In this document: piece after piece, positions 1 through 7,441 of the stretch | Layout of the letters: the number at the start of each line of letters is the position of its first letter | Position numbering within the stretch: position 1 is the stretch's first letter | DNA from: JAXGQD01 sp964401615 | GTDB taxonomy: Bacteria; Bacillota; Clostridia; Saccharofermentanales; Fastidiosipilaceae | NCBI GenBank assembly: GCA_964401615.1 | Contig: CAYNZF010000033.1 | Span: 1-20,809, forward strand | Direction of reading: 5' to 3' | Length of the DNA stretch: 20,809 nt | Program-made: the position numbers and the translations under genes | The notes under the pieces: model-generated | The model's database searches: none | What the model was told of the DNA's origin: nothing | Seen by the model: only the letters and a program-made list of their open reading frames with translations

Positions 1-62
1 CTTTCGGGTTCAGGTAAGTTCGATATTTTGCTGTCTATCTCATAAAGTCAGGAATCCAAACA

Positions 63-116
63 CCCCGCTGCGTTCAGGCTGATTAATTTTGGCCATGGGT
101 GCTGCGGGGCTTTTTT
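63..116 (+). terminator. Rho-independent terminator of a gene left of the window
   Basis: CCCCGC (63-68) pairs with GCGGGG (104-109). After one T-T mismatch the stem extends through about 76/96 with some G-T pairs, and six T residues follow (111-116). The T-run is on the plus strand, so it best serves a plus-strand gene ending before the window. The same hairpin could also slow minus-strand transcripts leaving the cyclase gene, but the T-tract on that side is poor. Bases 1-62 show no gene. Confidence 0.5.
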
Positions 117-131
117 ATGCCTTTGACTCTC

Positions 132-695
132 TCACCCGCACTCCGCGACAACGCGGCAGGGCAGTCCGGTCAGTTCGGCATAATTCACCGGGAAAGTACG
201 CGCAATGAAAGGCTGCTTGCAGTGATCCAGGACAAGTTTCAAATTGCAGAGATTTTCCACGATAAACACGCCTTGATCCGCGCACAGCTGATCGACAGGC
301 GTATGCTCTTCTCCCCTGCGCACCCCGGCGAAATCAAGGCCAATCATGGACACCCCCCGCGCGACCAGCGCATGAATCAGGCGCATGGACAGTACAGGGT
401 GCTCCTTAAAATATTTTTCACTCCCGTAGCCCTCATCTTCAATAAATCCCGTATAGAAAACCACGAACATGTCTTTTTCAATCAAGGCAAAGCTCTGCTC
501 ATCCAGGTCGATCTCCTTGTCAAGCTGATCGCTGACATCAAAGATCAGCCCGCTGCGTTCCGTATAGGCCAACGGAAACTCAAGTTTCATGGCGTCGAAG
601 TGCGTGCCAATGTGGCCCAGGAAAGCCTTTTTATCATTCTTCCCGGCAGCGTCCAGTATTTGCGGTGTAACTTTCATCGTTAGATCAATCAGCAT
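132..695 (-). CDS. Cyclase-family (kynurenine formamidase-like) metal-dependent hydrolase
   Basis: Predicted 187-residue cytosolic protein. The sequence HIGTHFD at residues 28-34 matches the metal-binding HxGTHxD signature of the cyclase/kynurenine formamidase family (H28, H32, D34). A family-typical stretch near the end (about 131-149) runs from HTPVDQL to FIVENL. Family members hydrolyse amides or lactones using Zn or Mn. The usual PxH segment just after HxGTHxD is not obvious (residues 35-42 are AMKLEFPL), and the protein is somewhat shorter than typical members of about 210 residues, so the substrate is open. The ATG at 695 has a GGAGAGG ribosome site about 9 bases upstream. It overlaps the end of the CHAD gene by 11 bases, which suggests translational coupling as the last gene of the minus-strand run. 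Confidence 0.82.
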   Translation of the reverse strand: MLIDLTMKVTPQILDAAGKNDKKAFLGHIGTHFDAMKLEFPLAYTERSGLIFDVSDQLDKEIDLDEQSFALIEKDMFVVFYTGFIEDEGYGSEKYFKEHPVLSMRLIHALVARGVSMIGLDFAGVRRGEEHTPVDQLCADQGVFIVENLCNLKLVLDHCKQPFIARTFPVNYAELTGLPCRVVAECG

Positions 696-1659
696 GGTTT
701 TCTACCTCTCCTTCTTTTCTTATGCTCGTCAGCCAGCTGCGCTGTTCGAGCGCTTCACGGTGGCCGAGTTCCGCGGCTTTTTCTGCAAGAATCAATAAAT
801 TAGCTGCGCGCCTCAGCTTGCTTTGATTTTTTAGTCCGGCCGCTGTACGCTCCGCAGCCGCTTCTTCAGGAGGAAAAAGGATGTCCAGAATCAGGACTTG
901 ATTGTTGATGCAATCGCAGATCTCACCCAACTCAGTCTGTAAGGCTTTGGCATTTTTCAGCCAGCGCAAATGCAGCGGATTCAGATATGGCTCGAAGAGT
1001 TCGCTGATGTAGCGCGTTTTTTTAGCCATGATGCGCGTGCGATGAACATAGGCAAAATTGAACTCGTGATAATCTTCCATGCGCAGCAGCATGGAGCTGT
1101 ACCATTTCTCCAGGCGCGGATAAATCAAGTCTGTCACGCTGGTTTGATCAAAGCTTTGACGATCCAAATGTTCGAGTAACAGCGTTTGGGCTGCGTGAAT
1201 GCCCTCCTCGAAATCGGCGGCTTGAACATATGCCAAACAGCGCGCCTGATGCTCCAAACGTCTCATTTTAAAGGCTTCCAATAGTATGCTGCGGGCGTCA
1301 TCCGGATGCTTTCCGCCCTTGACCGTGCCCGGTAACGGCAGGATTTCTTTCGGCAAGGTTTCAATAAGCGCGATCAATACATCGATTTCGCGCAGCCTGG
1401 CCGTCTTTTGGGCCTGAGAGCGCTGCAGCGACTGGATACTTTGATATACCCTCCGTGGTAAAAAGGGCTTAGTGAGTGTAAGCAATGATTTGTACGCGCG
1501 CATGGCGACGCGCAGCTGGTGGATGTTTTCAGGGTCTGCCGGCTGCTTTAAAAAAGCTGCACGGTTCAGCGCGACAGCGTCAAACGCATGACCCAGTTTC
1601 ACGAGCAGGACGGTGGCTGTCGCCTCATTTTCTTGTGCCGGAGCCGATAAATTTTGCAT
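685..1659 (-). CDS. CHAD domain-containing protein
   Basis: Predicted 324-residue soluble, alpha-helical protein rich in basic residues. Residues 46-54 (IHQLRVAMR) are the hallmark first helix of the CHAD domain, with the conserved H47, R50 and R54. RLREIDVL (88-95) and a later KKTRY...LQTELGEICD segment match its other conserved helices. CHAD domains bind polyphosphate through their basic surface and often accompany CYTH or nucleotidyl-cyclase genes. No CYTH domain is visible here, so this is a stand-alone CHAD protein of unknown partner. The start at 1659 follows only a weak GAGAT-like ribosome site. The gene sits 44 bases after the pRiA4b-like gene and its end overlaps the cyclase start. 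Confidence 0.85.
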   Translation of the reverse strand: MQNLSAPAQENEATATVLLVKLGHAFDAVALNRAAFLKQPADPENIHQLRVAMRAYKSLLTLTKPFLPRRVYQSIQSLQRSQAQKTARLREIDVLIALIETLPKEILPLPGTVKGGKHPDDARSILLEAFKMRRLEHQARCLAYVQAADFEEGIHAAQTLLLEHLDRQSFDQTSVTDLIYPRLEKWYSSMLLRMEDYHEFNFAYVHRTRIMAKKTRYISELFEPYLNPLHLRWLKNAKALQTELGEICDCINNQVLILDILFPPEEAAAERTAAGLKNQSKLRRAANLLILAEKAAELGHREALEQRSWLTSIRKEGEVENHAD

Positions 1660-1703
1660 AGATGCATCTCTTTTCTGTCACGGCCTCGCTCATGACCGTG
1701 TTT

Positions 1704-2864
1704 TCAGTAGATCAGATAGCGATTTTCTCGAAGGGGATAACGATACGGTCCAACGGGCTCACCCAGCCTAAAGCTGCCGGCGCGGCGCTGCATTTTCGAC
1801 AGTTCATACGCGCAGAGGGCATGCCATTGTGGTCCCACCCATTCGACCATGCTGTCGTGTTCTTCATCCTTGGGATCAGCCAGAATTCTTCGCAGCCGCG
1901 CGAAACCACTTGGACCACCGGAATCCTCCAGGGCCGCATCACCAAAACCGGACACAAACGTAACTTCACGCTTATTGTAGTCCTTGACGACGCCATTTAC
2001 GCTTATCGCGTGAGTCCAGCTATCCCCAAAATCGTACTCGTATTTGATGCTCTGCGGAGCAGTCAAAAGTCCAGCTAGTGTGTATTGAAATGACAAACGC
2101 TCTTCCGGCTTAATCAAGCCGTTCATCTCATGCCAGTCATCACCAAAGATCTTGTCTTCGTAAGGAAAGTACAGGATACTTTTGCCAATTTCGTATTTCA
2201 ACTCGAAATTATAGAGGTGACAATTCTGCCAGCTAAACAGCGCTTGGATCACATAATTCAATTGGGCAAAATTAAAAGCGAGGGGCACCACAAAACGCCT
2301 TTCAGCGACATAATCTCCCAGATCAAGCCGGACGCTCAGGTCCAGGCCGACGGTCTCGAATAGCTCTTCCCCGTATGCCTCTTGCAAGCTGGCCATGAAC
2401 AAAGTGTTGCGCTGATTTTCTTGAAATTTCGGTTTGAAACCGGCCATCGCGTTAAGGATGGTGCCTGCTCCGTTGTGCATGTCATATTTCGCTTCATCAA
2501 AGCCCAGATCTCGCTTGGCTGTCGAGGCGATGAGGGTCTTTTGGGGATTGGAACTCAGACTCAGTGTGAGGGCTGCAGGGCCTTCCACAAAGCGCTCAAT
2601 CACGTCGGGGCGAATCCCATAACGGGTCATGGAGCCAATGATGGCTTTCAAGAGTAATTCCCCCACACGGGGATAGTCTTTTGGTTTGATCCCATTGATG
2701 AGAACCACAAAACCGCTGGGTTCATGCACCGCGATGATGACCTTGCGCCTGCGGTATTCGTAGAAAGTACAGATCCAATGCTTGAACGGATCAAGGGTTT
2801 CCGCCGTAGACGACAACTTGAGTTTCAAAGCTTGGCTCAGACCCTTGGTAAAACTGAAATGCAT
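1704..2864 (-). CDS. DUF6933 + plasmid pRiA4b ORF-3-like protein
   Basis: Predicted 386-residue protein with two parts. Residues 1 to about 150 resemble DUF6933 (FKHWICTFYEYRRRKVIIAV followed by a helical segment). Residues about 200-345 are a pRiA4b ORF-3-like domain, shown by YEYDFGDSWTH at 275-285 and EDSGGPSGF at 313-321. The biochemical function of both domains is unknown. The family is common in bacteria and frequently plasmid- or island-borne. The ATG at 2864 is preferred over an in-frame start at 2939. It has a clear CAGGAG ribosome site 7 bases upstream, while the longer form would begin inside the end of the symporter gene. It lies 71 bases after that gene, on the same strand. Confidence 0.85.
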   Translation of the reverse strand: MHFSFTKGLSQALKLKLSSTAETLDPFKHWICTFYEYRRRKVIIAVHEPSGFVVLINGIKPKDYPRVGELLLKAIIGSMTRYGIRPDVIERFVEGPAALTLSLSSNPQKTLIASTAKRDLGFDEAKYDMHNGAGTILNAMAGFKPKFQENQRNTLFMASLQEAYGEELFETVGLDLSVRLDLGDYVAERRFVVPLAFNFAQLNYVIQALFSWQNCHLYNFELKYEIGKSILYFPYEDKIFGDDWHEMNGLIKPEERLSFQYTLAGLLTAPQSIKYEYDFGDSWTHAISVNGVVKDYNKREVTFVSGFGDAALEDSGGPSGFARLRRILADPKDEEHDSMVEWVGPQWHALCAYELSKMQRRAGSFRLGEPVGPYRYPLRENRYLIY

Positions 2865-2935
2865 ATTATTCTCCTGCTGACCTTGGGGCTTGAGTGCTTG
2901 TTTCACTGAATTTTTTGGAAAACACCGGCTGCCGC

Positions 2936-4321
2936 TCACTCCGTTTCTTTGATTTTCGCAGCGGCAAGAATTTCCTTACTCTTAAAATCACGAATGAAAA
3001 AATACAGCAGCCCAAAATAGACGATCATTATACCAATTGAAACAAAGAGCATCGTCGTCGACGCGACCGCGAGATTGATCAAGATCAGAATCGGCGCGCC
3101 AAACACAATGCCGTAGCTCGAACCCGTGATCAGGTTATTCGCAGCCGGCGTCTTCATCTCAGGATCAATTTCACGCAGCAGCAGCACGCCCGAACTGATG
3201 GTACCGCAGAGCATCCCGTACATCGATACGATTCCTTCATAATAATAGGTCGGATATATCAACGCAGCGATGTGCTTGATATAGTAAAAAGTAACCACGC
3301 CGCCGGCGATGGCCAGCAGCACAAACGGCAGCCACAGACCCTCCAGCTGTTCCATTTCAATGGAACCGATACCCGCGACAATCATCACATCAAAGGCCAG
3401 TCCTGACAGTCTGCTGAGCAAGTAGGTGTTCTGGTACTGCAGATGGATGATGCCCTTCTTCCTGGCAAAATCAAGCAGACCGCGCGACAGCATCGCCACC
3501 ATCGAACCGAGGATGAAGTTGAAGCCCCAGAGCAGTGAGTTGACCGTTTTCGCCAGGCCCGGAGCCGCCGCCTCAAGACCACTGGTGATGCCAAGCGTCA
3601 AGAGATAAGTCAGCAGATAAACAAAGAGCACCAGGGCCGCCTGGATGGAAAAGCGATCCACCGATTCAGAAATAGGCAGCTCTCCCTTGTCCTGATAAGT
3701 ATCAAGTGTGACCGAGCCATGGATATCTTCCGGATTGCCCCGTTCCACCCGTTTTTTTCTGACCAGATAATTCAGGTAAATCACACCCACTATACATGCA
3801 CAAAGGTAACCTGCCGCCGCAATCGCCAAGGCAAAAGAACGCCCTCCGATAAAGCCCAGGGCTTCATATGAAGTGCCTACATTATTGGCCTGGCCCGGTC
3901 CCTGCCCATAACCCATTGGCAATAAGACTCCGGCCGCTTTAAAGAGCTTAGGCATCACGGTATAAGCCAAACCAACCGTGATTATCAGTCCAACAACGCC
4001 CTGCACCAGATAAGTGCTTACGATCAGGGCACCGCTTTTGGCGCCGATGTACTTGGCCCCTTTGCTTTCAGGACTGGCGATACGCAGTGACATCGCGATG
4101 AAACCAATGGCAATCCCGTGGTAAGTCAACTGCTCCAGGAAGGATGCATCCATGTTTAAAAGTCCGAAATTGCGCAGGAGTAAGAGTATGAATCCTGCGA
4201 TGACCGCCGTTGGCACCAAACCACGCCTGATGAAGCCCACTTTTTTTCTCAAAATATTCGCGAGAATAATGAGCGCAGCGAGGATACCGGAAGAGACCAG
4301 AGGGGACCAATTGTAATTCAT
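2936..4321 (-). CDS. Sodium/glutamate symporter family (GltS-like) transporter
   Basis: Predicted 461-residue inner-membrane protein with about 10-12 hydrophobic segments. The two inverted-topology halves each carry a family signature. Residues 137-153 form a Gly-rich GYGQGPGQANNVGTSYE loop, and a segment about 365-385 reads GMLCGTISSGVLLLREIDP, which matches the ESS/GltS pattern G-T-S-x-G-LLR-x-DP. GltS proteins import glutamate with sodium. The first Gly-rich loop differs from E. coli GltS, so another acidic substrate is possible. The start overlaps the acyltransferase stop as ATGA and has a GAGGT ribosome site 7 bases upstream, so the two genes are almost certainly co-translated. Confidence 0.88.
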   Translation of the reverse strand: MNYNWSPLVSSGILAALIILANILRKKVGFIRRGLVPTAVIAGFILLLLRNFGLLNMDASFLEQLTYHGIAIGFIAMSLRIASPESKGAKYIGAKSGALIVSTYLVQGVVGLIITVGLAYTVMPKLFKAAGVLLPMGYGQGPGQANNVGTSYEALGFIGGRSFALAIAAAGYLCACIVGVIYLNYLVRKKRVERGNPEDIHGSVTLDTYQDKGELPISESVDRFSIQAALVLFVYLLTYLLTLGITSGLEAAAPGLAKTVNSLLWGFNFILGSMVAMLSRGLLDFARKKGIIHLQYQNTYLLSRLSGLAFDVMIVAGIGSIEMEQLEGLWLPFVLLAIAGGVVTFYYIKHIAALIYPTYYYEGIVSMYGMLCGTISSGVLLLREIDPEMKTPAANNLITGSSYGIVFGAPILILINLAVASTTMLFVSIGIMIVYFGLLYFFIRDFKSKEILAAAKIKETE

Positions 4322-5478
4322 CTGTTTACCTCATTATTTTTGTAGTAATCGTAGATATGTAGAAAGTAACGAGCATTGAATTTTTTAGGTGCAAGTATTT
4401 CGTAGTAGTCCTCACCGTGCAGGAAGACCAGACGATTGCGGCCATGCATCCCTAAAAGAGGTAAATCCTGTACCAGGAAAGTCGCGGCCGGGTCATCTCC
4501 GATCGAAAGACTCGTCTTAGTCAATTTTAACACGCCTTCCGTGATTTCCAGATTTTTCTCATCCCCCACACGCACCAGCCTTACCCGGTCGGAAAAGGGC
4601 AGGCTTTTGCCCTTGGCCAGCATCGCACGCAGGGCTCCTCTTTGCATAATGTACCATTCCGTGTAGGTCTTGGGCGCAGGCTCCGAGAAAAAACCATACT
4701 CATCCAAAGTGCTGGAAAATCCGCAATGGCAGTTGATCGTGTCCTCTTTGGCCGATAGACCGCCGATCTCATGACAAAGAGGGCAAAAATAAAGCGCGGT
4801 TTCGAGTCCCTCCGCCAGATTTTTTCCTTTGTAGGCAATCGGCTGCTTGATTTGATCAAAATAAGCATATTCGGAAATGTCCGCCTGTACCAGATCTTTG
4901 ATCTCGGCCGGCGTTTTATTCGCCAGTTCTTCGTAGGGATAAATACCCCGCAATTCACCATGCATTTCGCCCAGGCGCCGTGAAAAAGACCATCGTGGTG
5001 AAGTGAAATAGCCGCCAGTGAGGCGATAGGTCACGAGGGTGGCCCGCATGGATTTGATCAGTTTCCCCATCGTGGGGTGAATCCCGGCGGTGTTTCCATC
5101 ATAGGAACGCTCCCCCTCCGCGAAAATACAAATGCTGTGCCCGGCCATGATTCTGCGCTTCATCTCCAGGACCGTGGATGAAGAAATCGTCGCCTTGCGC
5201 CGCGGGATCGGGCCCGCCAAAAAAACCAAAATTTTGGAAAGGAAACCCAGCCGGAAGATGTGATCACTTGCCACATAGTACATATGGTCAAACGCAAAGG
5301 ACAGCATGACCGGGTCAAGGTCGTTGTTGTGATTGCAAACAACGAGGTAGGGCTTGTGCTCAGTTTCCACTTTTTCGAAACTATAGTTGAAACGCTTGCA
5401 GATAGGCGCTTTCAGGATCCACTTAAAGAACTTGAACAGTTTCCTGTGTCGCTCGCTGTGAAGCATATTCTTCGCCAT
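4318..5478 (-). CDS. PlsC-type lysophospholipid acyltransferase with zinc ribbon
   Basis: Predicted 386-residue protein. NHNNDLD at 49-55 is the catalytic HX4D motif (H50, D55). PIPRRK at 90-95 is a second acyltransferase block, and EGERS at 121-125 replaces the FPEGTRS motif, so residues 40 to about 200 form a PlsC/LPLAT fold. Unlike simple 1-acylglycerol-3-phosphate acyltransferases (about 240 residues), it carries a C-terminal extension with CPLC (232-235) and CHC (250-252), a likely four-cysteine zinc ribbon, then a beta-rich tail of about 100 residues. It probably acylates a lysolipid at the membrane; the acceptor is unknown. The ATG at 5478 is chosen because GGAGGAGAGG lies just upstream; an in-frame ATG at 5502 lacks such a site. 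It follows the UPF0261 gene by 94 bases and overlaps gltS by 4. Confidence 0.85.
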   Translation of the reverse strand: MAKNMLHSERHRKLFKFFKWILKAPICKRFNYSFEKVETEHKPYLVVCNHNNDLDPVMLSFAFDHMYYVASDHIFRLGFLSKILVFLAGPIPRRKATISSSTVLEMKRRIMAGHSICIFAEGERSYDGNTAGIHPTMGKLIKSMRATLVTYRLTGGYFTSPRWSFSRRLGEMHGELRGIYPYEELANKTPAEIKDLVQADISEYAYFDQIKQPIAYKGKNLAEGLETALYFCPLCHEIGGLSAKEDTINCHCGFSSTLDEYGFFSEPAPKTYTEWYIMQRGALRAMLAKGKSLPFSDRVRLVRVGDEKNLEITEGVLKLTKTSLSIGDDPAATFLVQDLPLLGMHGRNRLVFLHGEDYYEILAPKKFNARYFLHIYDYYKNNEVNR

Positions 5479-5572
5479 CAACGCCTCTCCTCCAACACAC
5501 AAAACCGAATACTAACAGCTTAACAGTCTTCACGAATAGTTCAAGAATCACACACGGAGAAAACTTGAAATT

Positions 5573-6823
5573 TTAGTTCTTTTTTGCCCAGATCTCCAGG
5601 AATTTCTCAGCGGTCGCCTCCGCGAACGCCCGGTCGTTGAGGTGATTGTCTTTTTCTACAAGTTCGACGGATGGATCCAGTTTTTCGCGCAGTGTGTCAA
5701 AAAGGGGCTTCAAATATTCCGCTCCGAACCAGGGCCCGCCCTCAGCCATGTACTTATCCAGGCCTTTCAGGGGCATCATCAAAGCGACATGGCTGTTCTG
5801 AGCCGCCCGATTCAGGTGCTCAGCGACATATTCCGCCAAATGGACCAGTTCATCCGGACTCGCAAGCAACGACGTGATGTTGGGGTTGTGCAGAATTATT
5901 TTTCGTTCTGAAGTCCTGTACTTTTCCGGCACTGTTTCCGGCGCGGCAAAATTAAAACATTCGATAGCGCCCAGCGATACCACCTGCGGAATCGCCTTCC
6001 TGACCGCTGCGTTCATGCGATCCGGTCCTGCGTCAAAAATTCCCTTGTGAATGTGGTTCAAAAGTTCCGGCAGCGTAAAATCGATCAAGCCATCAATCAC
6101 TCCGGCGTCGATCAGCTCCTCCATCGCTGTCCCCTGCCCCACGGCATGAAAAATCACTACGTCAAATTCATGGGCTTCCAAAATGGCTTTGATGGCCATG
6201 ACCGCAGGTGTGGTGACACCAAACATCGTGATGGCGATCAGCGGACGGGCGTGCTCCATAAATTTTCTGGTCGCGGGATACGCTTTGGCCATACCTGCCG
6301 CGGCGTGCGCCGCGTTGGCCAAAACAATGCGTGAGACACTGTTCAGTCCGGCGATGTCGGTCACCGCGTTCATCATGACGATGTCGCTGCTGCCCACATA
6401 GGGTTTGGTATTGTTGGAGGCCATCGTCGAGACCAGCAGTTTGGGCACGCCCAGCGGCAGCGCTCTGTAGGCCGCACTGATCAAGTCCGTGCCACCTGTT
6501 CCGCCCATGCCCAGGATCGCGTCGATTTTGTCCTCTTCCAGCAGCTGTTTTAAAATAAGCGACAAGCCGCGGCTCATCGCCTTGTTGGCATGGACCCGTG
6601 TGTCACCTTCGATGTTTTTTCGAAAGTCTTCGAGTTTGACAGCGGCCGCTTTTGCCACTTCTTCAGCTGTAATTTCCGCTTTGAAACTCGGCTCACCCAA
6701 GACACTCGTATCGATCACGAGCACATCCACCCCGCAGCGCAGGGCTTCATTTTTCACAAATGCGTATTCTTCGCCTTTCGTATCAAGGGTTCCCACCAGA
6801 GCCAAGACCGCTTTTCTCGCCAT
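5573..6823 (-). CDS. Tm-1-like ATP-binding protein (UPF0261 family)
   Basis: Predicted 416-residue cytosolic protein that matches UPF0261/Tm-1-like proteins over its full length. The N terminus (about 8-22) has VGTLDTKGEE, and a Gly-rich loop GMGGTGGTDL lies near residues 105-114. The latter corresponds to the nucleotide-binding part of the fold related to tomato Tm-1. A second domain (about 190-400) includes FGVTTPAV and VIFHAVGQGT. The bacterial function is unsettled; the family is usually described as an ATP-binding protein and often sits beside a TIM-barrel Tm-1 partner, which is absent here. The ATG at 6823 has a GGGGGA ribosome site and a TTGTAA/TAGGAT promoter upstream, so it appears to head the six-gene minus-strand run. 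Confidence 0.88.
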   Translation of the reverse strand: MARKAVLALVGTLDTKGEEYAFVKNEALRCGVDVLVIDTSVLGEPSFKAEITAEEVAKAAAVKLEDFRKNIEGDTRVHANKAMSRGLSLILKQLLEEDKIDAILGMGGTGGTDLISAAYRALPLGVPKLLVSTMASNNTKPYVGSSDIVMMNAVTDIAGLNSVSRIVLANAAHAAAGMAKAYPATRKFMEHARPLIAITMFGVTTPAVMAIKAILEAHEFDVVIFHAVGQGTAMEELIDAGVIDGLIDFTLPELLNHIHKGIFDAGPDRMNAAVRKAIPQVVSLGAIECFNFAAPETVPEKYRTSERKIILHNPNITSLLASPDELVHLAEYVAEHLNRAAQNSHVALMMPLKGLDKYMAEGGPWFGAEYLKPLFDTLREKLDPSVELVEKDNHLNDRAFAEATAEKFLEIWAKKN

Positions 6824-6846
6824 ACTTTTATCCCCCGTCCATCTGT

Positions 6847-6875
6847 ATCCTAAACGATGTACATCAATCTTACAA
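6847..6875 (-). promoter_or_regulatory. Sigma70-like promoter of the minus-strand gene run
   Basis: Read on the minus strand, TTGTAA (6875-6870) and TAGGAT (6852-6847) are separated by exactly 17 bases and lie 24 bases upstream of the UPF0261 start. The spacer contains a perfect 10-base palindrome, GATGTACATC (6856-6865), which could be a repressor site. This is from inspection only; no transcription start is known. Confidence 0.5.
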
Positions 6876-6909
6876 AGACAGAGCGTTTTTTGTCCTGCAA
6901 AATGTCGTA

Positions 6910-6964
6910 CCTTTGCCCATTTCTAGGGAATTTATGCACTAAATTCCCTAGAAATGGGCAAAGG
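6910..6964. repeat. Perfect 25-base inverted repeat with 5-base loop
   Basis: The left arm 6910-6934 (beginning CCTTTGCCCATTTCTAGGG) is exactly complementary to the right arm 6940-6964, separated by TGCAC. It lies upstream of both flanking transcription units and lacks a T-run, so it is not a normal terminator. Its perfection suggests a miniature transposable element or the joined end of a lost insertion sequence. A cruciform-type operator is a weaker alternative. Beyond the perfect arms, TGTC (6903-6906) on the left is weakly echoed by GACA (6966-6969) on the right. Confidence 0.85.
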
Positions 6965-7018
6965 AGACACCATCGTTCGCTCCGATTTCATACCTTCAAG
7001 CTAAAATTTCCTAAGTAC

Positions 7019-7047
7019 TTGTTTTTTTCATCCTGATTGTTTATGAT
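7019..7047 (+). promoter_or_regulatory. Promoter of tRNA-Thr
   Basis: TTGTTT (7019-7024) and TATGAT (7042-7047) are spaced 17 bases apart and place a start near 7054, about 35 bases before the tRNA. This is the usual sigma70 geometry for a single tRNA gene. Confidence 0.5.
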
Positions 7048-7088
7048 GTATTCTGCACTTCAGCTCTACGACTTCACAACGCACAATT

Positions 7089-7164
<76 letters not shown>

Positions 7165-7170
7165 CAAAAG

Positions 7171-7206
7171 ACTCCGGTATTGATAAAATGCCGGAGTTCT
7201 TTGATT
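7171..7206 (+). terminator. Terminator of the tRNA-Thr gene
   Basis: An 11-pair stem (7171-7181 with 7187-7197, one G-T pair) with a 5-base loop starts 6 bases after the tRNA CCA end and is followed by the T-rich stretch TCTTTGATTT. Confidence 0.75.
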
Positions 7207-7320
7207 TAAGGGGTTTTGCGCCGGCATATTCGAACGCGGAATAGCTTGAAAATTGTGGTTTGGACACGAATCGTGAAATTATGGACACAGCTGAGGTGGC
7301 TGTGCAAAAGTGCACATAGA
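7207..7320. other. Non-coding stretch with small inverted and direct repeats
   Basis: No convincing gene. It holds two TGGACAC copies 21 bases apart (7261-7267, 7282-7288), a palindrome CACGAATCGTG (7265-7275) and a hairpin TGTGCA-AAAG-TGCACA (7301-7316). The clustering resembles end sequences of an insertion element, but no transposase remains and the assignment is a guess. Confidence 0.3.
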
Positions 7321-7350
7321 ACTTCTCCGAATCTACAAAATTTTCAATAA

Positions 7351-7364
7351 TTGATCCAAATCAT
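7351..7364 (+). promoter_or_regulatory. CRP/FNR-family-like binding site upstream of the DUF438 gene
   Basis: TTGATCCAAATCAT matches the FNR-type pattern TTGAT-N4-ATCAA with one mismatch in the last position. A candidate -10 TAGCAT (7387-7392) would put the site centre about 41 bases before the start of transcription, the classic activating position. This would suit an oxygen-, NO- or redox-responsive control of the downstream gene. No regulator gene is in the window. Confidence 0.4.
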
Positions 7365-7441
7365 ATTAGTAAGCGCGGATTTCTATTAGCATAGGCTTAC
7401 TGAATGAACTGATTTGCTATAAGCAGTACGGAGAATAAATC

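Noticed and set aside
99..683. Long plus-strand open frame over the cyclase gene
   Set aside because: It is antisense to a gene with a clear HxGTHxD motif and ribosome site; it has no recognisable domain.
2865..2939. Earlier in-frame start for the pRiA4b-like gene
   Set aside because: A CAGGAG ribosome site stands before the ATG at 2864; the added residues are not domain-like.
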